DNA of 35,345 nucleotides from an uncultured Candidatus Melainabacteria bacterium (GCA_934699705.1 CAKUXD010000017.1:1-35345), one strand, 5' to 3'. Numbered from the stretch's first letter, positions 16,654 to 24,662 are shown. Made by a program: numbers and translations. The notes: generated by a model not told the origin, from the letters alone.

Positions 16654-18285
16654 GTGATTAATTTAACTCCTTTAAATAATTTTAAATCGGTTAAAAATAT
16701 CCAAAAAGCGCAACCACAAGGGTTACGTTACAATTCTTACGTTCAAAAACCAGACAGCTTTGAACGCTCTTGCCCTGTTAATTTTACTGGCAGTTCAAAC
16801 AGATTAAAACAATATGGAAAAGTAACTGACACACTTATTCAAACTGGCGAAAACGCTCAAACTTCTTTAAATGGACAACTTGCAGCAAATGGTTGGGCTG
16901 GCAAAGTTGCCGATAAAATTAGTGGATTATGGAATTCTAAAAACAGAGCGCACTTAGTTCAAGCTGATATTAATGCTTATGATGCGCAAATGCACGAATT
17001 AAAAGACTCTATAAAACAAGATAAATTTAAAGAAAAATTCAAAGAAATTTTTGAAGTTGATTATGTAAATGCAAATGTTTCTAAGTATAACAAGAAAGCA
17101 AAACAATTTGAAATGGCTGTTACTACTAAATGTATGGCTGATATTACAAAATCAAAACTTTCAAAAGACTTAGATGTTTATAACAAAGCTGACGGGGAAT
17201 TAAAAAATCACCAAGAAACCTCTTTTAATCCTTATGCTCCAACTGGTTCAATCCCTTTGGTTACAACAAACATCTCAAAAGAAACAGTTTTTGAAAATTT
17301 AGAAAACGCTTTAATTGATACATTAGGCTCAAAAGAAATTTTAAATAATTCGCTAAAATCAAGTGGAGTTGATGTTGATAACGCAACAATGGAAGGTAAA
17401 TATAAATGCTATGGTATTATTGCAAATTACCTTGTGGAAACATCAAAAGAAACTGCAAATAAATACTGCGATGGTAAATCCTTAGAAGATTTAAGAACAG
17501 AATACGATAAGGCTTATAAATTAGCATTCGGGGACAAAAACGACATTCAGGCAAGAGTTGATAAATACAATCGTTCGCAAGAAATTGGTGCGGCAGCGGT
17601 AAGAGGTGCAACACGTTCTGCAGCTATGATATTAACCAGTATGGTTGCGCCAGAAGCAACTTTTGCAAAAATCTTATATAATTCTGCAACAACATTTGGT
17701 ATCAAAGTTGTTGTTGATGGTTCTGATAAATTAACAAATCAAATCGACAATTCTGTTGATATGAATGCAAAAGCGATAAAAAAATTAATCCGCAGTTCTG
17801 CAATTAGTGCAGCAGAAAAATTTGCATCAGGTGGCTTAAACGCAATAATCCCAGAAATTCATACATCAAGCGAAATATTAGATTTTGCAATTGAACAAGG
17901 AAAAGGAGTTCTTCTTGATACTTCACTTGGACTTGCTTCTGAACGATTAAAACAAGGTAAATGGCTAACAAATCAAATTGTACCTAGAATGGTTATTTCT
18001 GCAGTATTCAGAAATTTAGGTGCAGATAGTGAACTTGCACAACAATTGTTAAAAATTACAAAAGGTGGCATAAATCAGGTAATGAAGAAACAAACTCGTG
18101 ATTACGAGGTTGTAAAACATTTCATAGACGGCACAAAGGCTTCGCTTAATGAGGGTTTCTTGAAGGATAACGGCACTTATGGCGAGTTAAAGCAACTTGC
18201 AGACAAAGACCCTGAAAAATATGAAAAATTAATGGTAGAAGTTCTTGAACAATACGTAAAAGAACAAGACAAAAATTTTGATTAA
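16654..18285 (+). CDS. Large uncharacterised protein, paralogue B
   Basis: 543 residues starting at GTG 16654, supported by AGGG six bases upstream. The N-terminus differs from paralogue A and carries PVNFTGS (41-47). Shared blocks are ANGWAGKVADKISGLW (78-93), FKEIFEVDYVNANVSKYNKK (about 129-148) and DIQARVDKYNRSQEIGAAAV (297-316), followed by a weaker hydrophobic region (about 320-355) and an Ile/Ala/Gly-rich segment. The C-terminus is again charged and helical, with an E-K-Y-E-K-L-M-V-E-V-type end like that of A. Same unknown role as A, or a diverged one. The stop overlaps that of the convergent HAD gene by four bases. Confidence 0.85.
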   Translation: MINLTPLNNFKSVKNIQKAQPQGLRYNSYVQKPDSFERSCPVNFTGSSNRLKQYGKVTDTLIQTGENAQTSLNGQLAANGWAGKVADKISGLWNSKNRAHLVQADINAYDAQMHELKDSIKQDKFKEKFKEIFEVDYVNANVSKYNKKAKQFEMAVTTKCMADITKSKLSKDLDVYNKADGELKNHQETSFNPYAPTGSIPLVTTNISKETVFENLENALIDTLGSKEILNNSLKSSGVDVDNATMEGKYKCYGIIANYLVETSKETANKYCDGKSLEDLRTEYDKAYKLAFGDKNDIQARVDKYNRSQEIGAAAVRGATRSAAMILTSMVAPEATFAKILYNSATTFGIKVVVDGSDKLTNQIDNSVDMNAKAIKKLIRSSAISAAEKFASGGLNAIIPEIHTSSEILDFAIEQGKGVLLDTSLGLASERLKQGKWLTNQIVPRMVISAVFRNLGADSELAQQLLKITKGGINQVMKKQTRDYEVVKHFIDGTKASLNEGFLKDNGTYGELKQLADKDPEKYEKLMVEVLEQYVKEQDKNFD

Positions 18286-18950
18286 TTTAAAATACTTTTG
18301 TCAATTTCCTTGAAGTTCTTAATTACTTTATAAACTTTATCCTTGTGAGCAAAATTTTCAGGGTCATCGTTTATTGCAATAATTCTGCCAATTTTAGCGT
18401 TATTTGCAGACATAATTCCAGAATAAGAATCTTCAAAAACTAAAACTTCTTCAGGATTTAATTTTAAAATTTCTAAGGCTTTTAAATATATTGCAGGGTC
18501 TGGCTTTCCAGCAATTTTATAATCATCATAAACAATTTTTTCAATATCAAACCATTTATCTAAGTGAAAAGTTTTTATGAAAAAATCTACGTTTGTTTTT
18601 TCACTTCCAGTTGCAATAGTGTGTGGAATTTTCTTTGCGCAAATATAATCAAAAAATTCTTCTGCACCGTCAACCAAATGTATATTTTCAGGCTTTGCCA
18701 AAACCATTTCTCTGTAAAGCGCTTCTTTTTCGTTCGCCCACTTTAAACATTCCTCATGTGTGGGTTTTCTTCCAATTGCGTAAGTTATAATTTCTTCATT
18801 TGAACGACCAAACATATATTTATGCATTTCTTCATCAGTAAAGGGCGTACCTCTTAATCGCGCAGAATAATCTCGCCAAGCGTCTTCATGAAGTTTTGAA
18901 TCTTGAAATAATGTCCCGTTAAAATCAAAAATTATACCTTTTATTGTCAT
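18282..18950 (-). CDS. HAD-superfamily hydrolase, beta-phosphoglucomutase-like
   Basis: 222 residues of HAD subfamily IA with a four-helix cap at about 18-85. Motif I reads D9-F-N11-G-T: the nucleophile D9 is kept, but the second aspartate, the usual general acid/base, is asparagine. Motif II is T114-G-S, motif III K149-P-D, motif IV E173-D174-S. Beta-phosphoglucomutase and sugar-phosphate phosphatases have this build. Whether it is a phosphatase, a mutase or slow cannot be told. GAGGA lies just before ATG 18950. Not operonic with its upstream neighbour, because a strong hairpin separates them. Confidence 0.85.
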   Translation of the reverse strand: MTIKGIIFDFNGTLFQDSKLHEDAWRDYSARLRGTPFTDEEMHKYMFGRSNEEIITYAIGRKPTHEECLKWANEKEALYREMVLAKPENIHLVDGAEEFFDYICAKKIPHTIATGSEKTNVDFFIKTFHLDKWFDIEKIVYDDYKIAGKPDPAIYLKALEILKLNPEEVLVFEDSYSGIMSANNAKIGRIIAINDDPENFAHKDKVYKVIKNFKEIDKSILN

Positions 18951-18970
18951 TTAATCCTCATTTCTTTAAT

Positions 18971-19010
18971 AAAACGGCGGAGCTTTTAAAATTAAAAGCT
19001 CCGCCGTTTT
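18971..19010 (-). terminator. Strong terminator of the 19031 gene
   Basis: A perfect 19-bp inverted repeat, AAAACGGCGGAGCTTTTAA (18971-18989) and its complement (18992-19010). On the minus strand it begins 21 nt after the stop of the acidic coiled-coil gene. Confidence 0.88.
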
Positions 19011-19030
19011 ATATTTTAAATTTTTAACAA

Positions 19031-19633
19031 TTAGTTTTCTGTTTGAATAAACAAACTTACTAATTCGTTTAAATTATTGTATTGTTTTTTGTAGCTTTGA
19101 GCTTGTTCTTCAAGAGTTACAATTTGACGTTTATATTCAGAAATTGTAGCTTGACATTCTTTTGTTGAACTGCTCAATTGTTCTTGAAGTTGTTGAGCTT
19201 CCTGAAGAACACTTTTCATTGAAATACCTAAAGCTTCCATAGTTTGTTTAATAATTTGCGCACCAGTTTGGCGAGTAACACCTGATGGAAGTTTTGCAAT
19301 TAATTTCTTCAAAACTGCAACGTTATTTGGTACTTCAAAATTATATAAATCACTTGCGTATTTATCAACAACTGCGTGATTCATAACATCATCAGCCATA
19401 TTGTTTTCAAAATCACTACTTGGTTTCATTGTAGAATCAAAAGTATTAGACTCTGTTGTATCTTCGTCAAAGTCATCTAAAACTTCTTCTGCTGGTTCTA
19501 AATCTTCAACTTCATGAGTTTCATCTGACAAATCTAATGCTTCTTCTTGAACTTCTAATTCTTCATTTTCAGTTTCAGCTTTTAAAGCATCTACAATGTT
19601 TTTACCAGTATCTAAATCAAAATTTTCTGACAT
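19031..19633 (-). CDS. Acidic coiled-coil protein, unknown
   Basis: 200 residues in three parts: a very acidic, probably disordered N-terminus (about 1-85, many E and D), a compact middle (about 95-140: VAVLKKLIAKLPSGVTRQTG, AQIIKQTMEALGI) and a C-terminal coiled coil (about 141-195: LQEAQQLQEQL, YKRQIVTLEEQAQSYKKQY). AGAGGA about six bases before ATG 19633 supports the start. No family recognised. The layout suits a cytoplasmic scaffold or polar-organising protein, but that is inference. It is well expressed if the strong ribosome binding site and terminator are a guide. Confidence 0.8.
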   Translation of the reverse strand: MSENFDLDTGKNIVDALKAETENEELEVQEEALDLSDETHEVEDLEPAEEVLDDFDEDTTESNTFDSTMKPSSDFENNMADDVMNHAVVDKYASDLYNFEVPNNVAVLKKLIAKLPSGVTRQTGAQIIKQTMEALGISMKSVLQEAQQLQEQLSSSTKECQATISEYKRQIVTLEEQAQSYKKQYNNLNELVSLFIQTEN

Positions 19634-19767
19634 AATATCCTCTTTAATTTAATCTTATATATAAGTTATCAATATAATAGCAAAAAAACTTTTTTTTTAC
19701 AATACATAAAATAATAATCTTTTTAAAAATCATACATTTATAGCAGTTCTTTAAGATTTTAACTTTA

Positions 19768-19776
19768 TGATATACT
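19768..19776 (+). promoter_or_regulatory. Extended -10 promoter, leaderless, of the 19786 gene
   Basis: TGATATACT (19768-19776) is an extended -10 box that ends nine bases before ATG 19786; no ribosome binding site is present. No good -35 box is seen, as is usual for the extended form. Confidence 0.5.
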
Positions 19777-19785
19777 AATTTTATT

Positions 19786-21255
19786 ATGATAGAGGTTATT
19801 AAGAAAAATATTTATTGGATATTACTTGGTTTTATTATTTTTTCAGGTCTTATTTTAAGATTAAAAGGCGTAATCTCTAATCCTTCGATGTGGCATGACG
19901 AATGTGCTTTAGCGTGGAATATTTTAGAAAAAAGTTATGGTGGACTTTTTGAAAAACTTCGTTTTTTACAGGTTGCACCGCCAATGTTTTTGGTATGTTC
20001 AAAGATTTTAGTTGATATTTTTCATGTGAAGAACAATATTTTTGCGTGTGATTTTGTTTTAAGATTAATTCCGTTTATTTTTGGAACTCTTTCAATTGGC
20101 GCATTTTATTTTGTTTGCAAAAGTATTTTTAAATCTAAATGGACAACATTTTTTGCAGTTTTATTATTTAGTTTAAACCCGACCTTAATAAATTACAGTT
20201 TTGAATTTAAGCCATATATTTTAGATGTATTCAGCGCTATTGTTTGTTTATGGATATTTTTAAATGTAGATTTTGAAAAAACAACTCAAAAAATGATATT
20301 GGTTTTTGCTAGTATTTTAGCAATTTTACCTTGGTTTTCATTTATGTCTGTAATAGTTATATTTGCTGGATTTATGACACTTAGCTTTAAGCGAGAAAAT
20401 CCGAAAAACTTCTTTTTATTGTTTTTTCCTGCCATTATAAGCGGATTTATTTATCTAAGAACTTTTATTTTAAACATTTACGGACAAAATTCAAATGGTA
20501 TGGTTGGATTTTGGCAAAATGAATTTGTCGCAAGAGATTTATCAAATTTAACCCAGCTCAATATGAGCAATTTAAGTTATTTTTTTTCATATTTACCTTT
20601 GTTTTCTTGTACGTTTTTAACAATTTTAATGTTTGTCGGACTTATCTTATTTTTTAAGGACACAAACTGGCGATTTATTTTAATAACAGCACTAACTGAA
20701 TCAGCACTAATATTGGCATCTATTTTACATATTTATCCTTATTCACAAAGATTAATCATATTTTTAATTCCATTTATTTTAATCTTTGCGGTAAAAATTT
20801 TTGATATAAATAACAAAATTTTGGCAGGAATATTAATTTCTTTAATTATACTTCCACACTTGTTTTTCAGCATTAATTTTATAAAAATATCCAACCTAAA
20901 TAAAGGTGATTTTGCCAGAGAAATTATGTTGCAAATGGCGGAAAAAATCCAACCAAACGAGATAATAGTCATTAATCCTTCGTCAAATGCTGAATTTTGT
21001 TATTATGATTTGTTTTTTAACTTAAAAAACGATAAAATTTTTCTAAATCCAAAAAGTAAAACCAAAAATGATATAGAAAAAGAGCTTAATGAAAGAGTTG
21101 TAAATGGTCAAAATTACTGGTTTTATATGCCTTATGATTACAGTCCTAAAAAATTTGAAATAAATGAAATCAAAAATTGGATAGAAAAAAATTCAAAGGT
21201 TGAATTTAATCTCAATTCAACGCAAAGCACCCTAATTAAGACTACTCTTAATTAA
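19786..21255 (+). CDS. GT-C membrane glycosyltransferase (GT39/ArnT-like)
   Basis: 489 residues with about ten to twelve membrane helices. The first loop carries the D-E motif of polyprenyl-phosphate-dependent transferases, M-W-H-D38-E39-C, after helix 1, followed by L-Q-V-A-P-P-M as in GT39/GT83-like enzymes. The last 90 residues form a small soluble domain. It would move a sugar from a lipid carrier to an acceptor (glycan, lipid or protein) on the outer face of the inner membrane; donor and acceptor are unknown. Similar in layout to the 32801 gene but clearly diverged. Transcribed alone. Confidence 0.82.
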   Translation: MIEVIKKNIYWILLGFIIFSGLILRLKGVISNPSMWHDECALAWNILEKSYGGLFEKLRFLQVAPPMFLVCSKILVDIFHVKNNIFACDFVLRLIPFIFGTLSIGAFYFVCKSIFKSKWTTFFAVLLFSLNPTLINYSFEFKPYILDVFSAIVCLWIFLNVDFEKTTQKMILVFASILAILPWFSFMSVIVIFAGFMTLSFKRENPKNFFLLFFPAIISGFIYLRTFILNIYGQNSNGMVGFWQNEFVARDLSNLTQLNMSNLSYFFSYLPLFSCTFLTILMFVGLILFFKDTNWRFILITALTESALILASILHIYPYSQRLIIFLIPFILIFAVKIFDINNKILAGILISLIILPHLFFSINFIKISNLNKGDFAREIMLQMAEKIQPNEIIVINPSSNAEFCYYDLFFNLKNDKIFLNPKSKTKNDIEKELNERVVNGQNYWFYMPYDYSPKKFEINEIKNWIEKNSKVEFNLNSTQSTLIKTTLN

Positions 21256-21277
21256 GGTTGAAATAATTTAAAATTAG

Positions 21278-21682
21278 CTATTGAGCTTCGTCAAATTCTT
21301 CTTCGTCTTCAGTAATAAATTGATTTTCAAGTCGAAGTTCTTGACGTTTTTTACGAGTTTTAGCAAAAAATTCTTCTTCATCGAATTTTTCATCTTCTTT
21401 ATCGTCATCTAAACGATTTGGGCGTTTCTTCGTGTTAATCACACCTGCAACATTAATCATCGCCAAAGAATTAAGTGTCGCTCTGAGTTGAGCGCTCCTG
21501 TCAGTAAACTGCATTCTCGACTCATTCAACGAGTCTTCTTCCTGTTTATCTTGACGAGAATATTCGTTGCCTTGTCCCATTTTATCATCTGAGAGGTTCG
21601 CAGTAGTTCCAGAAATATCGCCACTTTTGAAATTAAAAGAGCCACCAATTCCGTAAAATCCTGCTGCTCGATTATCTACCAT
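21278..21682 (-). CDS. Small acidic protein, unknown
   Basis: 134 residues, hydrophilic. The N-terminus is Gly/Phe-rich (AAGFYGIGGSFNFKSG), the middle Ser/Asn/Gln-rich with a short helical stretch (AQLRATLNSLAMINVAGVIN), and the end highly charged (DDDKEDEKFDEEEFFAKTRK, ITEDEEEFDEAQ). AAGGT at a spacing of eight decides ATG 21682. No family recognised; probably a mostly disordered cytoplasmic protein. Divergent from the Hcp-like gene. Confidence 0.68.
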   Translation of the reverse strand: MVDNRAAGFYGIGGSFNFKSGDISGTTANLSDDKMGQGNEYSRQDKQEEDSLNESRMQFTDRSAQLRATLNSLAMINVAGVINTKKRPNRLDDDKEDEKFDEEEFFAKTRKKRQELRLENQFITEDEEEFDEAQ

Positions 21683-21948
21683 TTTGGATACCTTAATTTA
21701 TTCCTTTTGTACACAAACTAACATGCATAAAATCATGTTCAGTCTTGCAAATCCTTCGGTTTGCATTCATACAAACCCTATAAATTTTTTTTTTGCTACC
21801 ATGACTTTTTACATGTTTACATTTTGTTACATATTTATAAAAAAATCAAATTTAATCCCATAAAATATTTAATCATCGAAAAGATAGCCCAAAAGTCGCA
21901 TAAAAATTCAGTAAAAATTGTTTAAGATACCTAAAAAGGTGATTTATT
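21683..21948. other. Divergent intergenic region with two small hairpins
   Basis: No gene seen. AACATG/CATGTT (21720-21739) and GCAAATCC/GGTTTGC (21747-21764) could fold in the leader of the 21278 gene; neither is followed by a T run. A ten-T run lies near 21785-21794. AAAGGTG before 21949 is the ribosome binding site of the Hcp-like gene. Confidence 0.4.
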
Positions 21949-23559
21949 ATGTTTTACAATTATTATCAATACGACGACTACAACTTTGATAGCTGTACTA
22001 CAAAAGGTGTTTGTTCTGCAGATCCAACAATTTCTTCTTTACAGGAAGTTATAATGATGTACATTAAACAACTTGCGTTTTACACTTTAAGGCTTAAAAA
22101 ACGAGGCGTTTCAAACGAAGTTATCAAGGACAATATTATAAATACTTTGTCTGGACTGGTTTCTAACACAGAATATTCACAAGAACAGTTCAAAAATATC
22201 ATTATGACTATCTATGAGAATTTAAGACAGTCAAAAATTTTGTATGAAAGAATTTGTAAAGACAATAATATTAGTGTTGAAAAACTTGAAAACAGATTAA
22301 ATATTAATAAAAAATTTGATTTAAACGAAGCCATTAAACAAGGCGAAAAGGAATTTATCAAGAAAAATAAACTTTTAAATCAAGAACAACGTCAGATTTA
22401 TGAAATAATGTTTGTTCTAATTAAAAATGCTTGTATCAGTTTAATTCAATTAAAAAGTTATGACAAAAACTGTGATGAGGCGTATTATTCGATGCTTCAA
22501 ATGCTCAATATGATGAATTACAAAAAAATTTCTACTGAAAAATTAAAGCAAGTAATAAAAAATTTCACAAAAATAAATTACAAACTAGCAAAATTATTAC
22601 ACGAAGCAGAAATTGAAAGTTTTGGCAAACAAAAATCTGTTGAAGTTTCGTTTTCTACTCGTCCAGCTAAAGCAATATTAGTATCAGGTTCAAATTTAAA
22701 AGAGCTTGAACAGGTTTTAAAAGCTACAAAAAACGAAAATGTTGATGTTTACACTCATGGTTCAATGATTATGGGTCATACATATCCAAAATTACAACAA
22801 TATCCACAACTTATAGGTCAATTTGGACTCGGAGTTGAAAATTGTTTGCTTGATTTTGCAACTTTTCCAGGGTCGATTTTAATGACAAAAAATTCACTTC
22901 AAAATATAGAATATTTGTATCGTGGACGACTTTTCACAACCGATATAAACGCACCAAAAGGCGTTAAACAAATTGAAAACGAAGATTTTAAACCTCTTAT
23001 AAAATCTGCTTTTGAGGCTAAAGGTTTTGCAAAAGGACAAACCCGTAATCCACTTATTATCGGTTATGATGACGGAGTTATAGAAAAACGAGTTAATGAA
23101 CTTATTACAAAAATTCTTGCTCGCGATATCAAACACTTACTTTTGGTAGGAATTTTAAATCATACCTCATTACAAAAAAAATATTTTGAACGATTATTAA
23201 AGATTTTACCGCAAGATACCTATGCGGTAACGCTTTCAACATACACTCCTTCAACAAATACCTTCCAAATCAATTCAAGTTACGATTTTATGATTATGTA
23301 TAAAATTCTTGAAGATTTGAATGCAAAAATACAGGATAAATTCTTTGATATTTCAGTATTTTTAACAAAATGTGATAAATATGCGATTGCGAATATGTTG
23401 AATTTAAAAGAACTTGGCGTAAAAAACATTTTATTAAGCTATTGTTCGCCAATGTTAATAAATCCAATTATTTTAGACGCATTTAAAAATATTTTTGGGA
23501 TAAGGTCAATTTCAACTCCTAGAGATGACATCAACAGAATTATAAACCAATCAAGATAA
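21949..23559 (+). CDS. Hybrid-cluster-protein (Hcp) homologue lacking metal ligands
   Basis: 536 residues, the length of classical Hcp. The fold is recognisable: S-C16-TTKG-V-C22-S-A-D-P near the start, VDVYTHGSMIMGHTYPKLQQ (265-284), FATFPGSILMTKN (303-315), YRGRLFTTDINAPKGVKQI, IKHLLLVG (394-401) and ELGVKNI (488-494). The cluster ligands are gone: by alignment from memory with D. vulgaris Hcp, H244 becomes S248, E268 S272, C312 S316, C406 L403 and C434 T431; the C459 region is shortened; the EQK motif is replaced by CDK. The first CxxC of the N-terminal cluster is also lost (FYNYYQYD). Normal Hcp handles NO and hydroxylamine; this one can hardly bind the hybrid cluster. AAAGGTG supports the start. 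Confidence 0.8.
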   Translation: MFYNYYQYDDYNFDSCTTKGVCSADPTISSLQEVIMMYIKQLAFYTLRLKKRGVSNEVIKDNIINTLSGLVSNTEYSQEQFKNIIMTIYENLRQSKILYERICKDNNISVEKLENRLNINKKFDLNEAIKQGEKEFIKKNKLLNQEQRQIYEIMFVLIKNACISLIQLKSYDKNCDEAYYSMLQMLNMMNYKKISTEKLKQVIKNFTKINYKLAKLLHEAEIESFGKQKSVEVSFSTRPAKAILVSGSNLKELEQVLKATKNENVDVYTHGSMIMGHTYPKLQQYPQLIGQFGLGVENCLLDFATFPGSILMTKNSLQNIEYLYRGRLFTTDINAPKGVKQIENEDFKPLIKSAFEAKGFAKGQTRNPLIIGYDDGVIEKRVNELITKILARDIKHLLLVGILNHTSLQKKYFERLLKILPQDTYAVTLSTYTPSTNTFQINSSYDFMIMYKILEDLNAKIQDKFFDISVFLTKCDKYAIANMLNLKELGVKNILLSYCSPMLINPIILDAFKNIFGIRSISTPRDDINRIINQSR

Positions 23560-23574
23560 CACATTCAATTTAAT

Positions 23575-24492
23575 TTATTTACAAGATGGATTAGCATCTG
23601 TCGGAACAGTTCCATTTGGACATTTACCTTCTGATGTTAATTTTAAATAATCCATATTGCCATAATCTATAATCCAACCAGTTGCAAAGAAAGAATTCAC
23701 CTCATTTTGAGATTTTGGAGTTAAATATCCAATATACTGAGCCATATTATCAGCTCTAGGTACAGCTAGAGCGTCAATGATTCCATCGTGCTCATAATAG
23801 TAAACAAAGGCAAAAACATCTTTACCAAGTTGAGTAGCTCCTTTATTTGCACCATCTATATCTACATATATAATACCTAATGGAGATATAGCCACTGTTG
23901 CTCCATCTGCCAAAACAAACTTATACCAAGTAGTATTATCTGGATTAGTTACCCCGCCATTAAACATATTTTTTTGTGTAGTATTCAAACATCCTTTATT
24001 TTTTTCTATACCACAATTTTTAGAAACTTTCATAAATTCTGTTAATCTATCACCAATACGAGTCCCTGTTTCCATAGGAAATATATCACCAAACCATTCA
24101 TCAATAGGACCATAAATAGCTGTCGCACGCCCAAAAGCGTCTTCTAAATTTGAATAAATTTTCTTTACTTTTGCAATTTTTTCTCTATCGCCTGTTGATT
24201 GGTTTAAGTTCGGAATAGTCAACGCTGCGACTACACCAATAATGCCCATTACAACAAGGGTTTCAGCTAATGTGAAGGCGAATTTTGTGAGTTGTGAGTT
24301 GTGAGCGGATTTTGCGTAGGGCGCCGTGTGAGCAAAGCGAACCCAGCCCGAAGTAGCGAGGACTTTGCGAATGACAACGCTAGTGAAATGAGCAACTTGT
24401 CCGAGTGAAGCAATAATCCAAGACAGTGGTGAGTCGACTTTATTGTCATTTGATTGTTTATTATTTGTCAATTCACTATTCACAAGCGACAA
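23575..24492 (-). CDS. Type IV prepilin-like protein, start out of frame
   Basis: The visible frame from TTG 24492 codes 305 residues. The mature pilin starts at KFA-FTLAETLVVMGIIGVV (about residues 70-88), a type III prepilin signal and transmembrane helix with the +5 glutamate. A soluble domain of about 200 residues follows, with paired cysteines (C149, C157 region; two near the end) and the C-terminal GNMDYLK...CPNGT. The 69 residues ahead of it come from a repeat element and contain no ATG. The apparent original start, ATG 24611 with promoter and AAGGAG, runs into TAA after a ten-G run; eleven or eight G would join it to this frame as 345 residues. Expression is therefore probably off or switching. 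Confidence 0.8.
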   Translation of the reverse strand: MSLVNSELTNNKQSNDNKVDSPLSWIIASLGQVAHFTSVVIRKVLATSGWVRFAHTAPYAKSAHNSQLTKFAFTLAETLVVMGIIGVVAALTIPNLNQSTGDREKIAKVKKIYSNLEDAFGRATAIYGPIDEWFGDIFPMETGTRIGDRLTEFMKVSKNCGIEKNKGCLNTTQKNMFNGGVTNPDNTTWYKFVLADGATVAISPLGIIYVDIDGANKGATQLGKDVFAFVYYYEHDGIIDALAVPRADNMAQYIGYLTPKSQNEVNSFFATGWIIDYGNMDYLKLTSEGKCPNGTVPTDANPSCK

Positions 24493-24497
24493 TTCAC
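24287..24497. repeat. Heptamer-bounded repeat forming the prepilin leader
   Basis: Left end: GTGAGTT, GTGAGTT, GTGAGCG (24287-24307). Right end: AATTCAC, TATTCAC, AAGCGAC, AATTCAC (24470-24497), that is, related heptamers in inverse orientation. The interior is visibly richer in G and C than the surroundings. The 40 bases 24294-24333 recur without change at 35306-35345 in the second prepilin gene. It is translated in frame as the long leader of the prepilin. Confidence 0.65.
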
Positions 24498-24566
24498 AAT
24501 AATTCTTTTTTATGCCCTCAAAAAATCTTTTTATTAAATCTGGGAAAGTAGCATTACTACTAGGTT

Positions 24567-24611
24567 TTACCCCCCCCCCGAGTGAAAATCAGTATTAACA
24601 ATCTTTTTCAT
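24567..24611 (-). CDS. Truncated leader of the prepilin gene
   Basis: ATG 24611, 14 codons (MKKIVNTDFHSGGG), then TAA directly after the ten-G run. Seven bases upstream lies AAGGAG (24619-24624). I read it as the out-of-frame 5' end of the prepilin gene, not as a separate peptide. Confidence 0.6.
   Translation of the reverse strand: MKKIVNTDFHSGGG
24570..24579 (-). repeat. Ten-G homopolymer tract (candidate slippage switch)
   Basis: Ten C on the given strand, so ten G in the coding strand of the prepilin. It is the only long G/C homopolymer I noticed in the window, and it lies between a good start codon and the pilin frame. The flanking codons show that eight or eleven G give one open frame, while ten or twelve stop at once or after a few codons. 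Confidence 0.85.
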
Positions 24612-24618
24612 ACTTTTT

Positions 24619-24662
24619 CTCCTTATTTTTATTAGTATAAACTATTTTTTGGCTTTTTTCAA
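24619..24662 (-). promoter_or_regulatory. Prepilin promoter and ribosome binding site
   Basis: On the minus strand TTGAAA (24657-24662), 17 bp, TATACT (24634-24639), then about 16 nt of leader containing AAGGAG (24619-24624), seven bases before ATG 24611. All three elements are close to consensus, which supports this ATG as the original start. Confidence 0.75.

Noticed and set aside
24267..24449. A second frame inside the prepilin leader repeat
   Set aside because: It overlaps the repeat and the prepilin in another frame, has no ribosome binding site, and the shared repeat explains why it is open.
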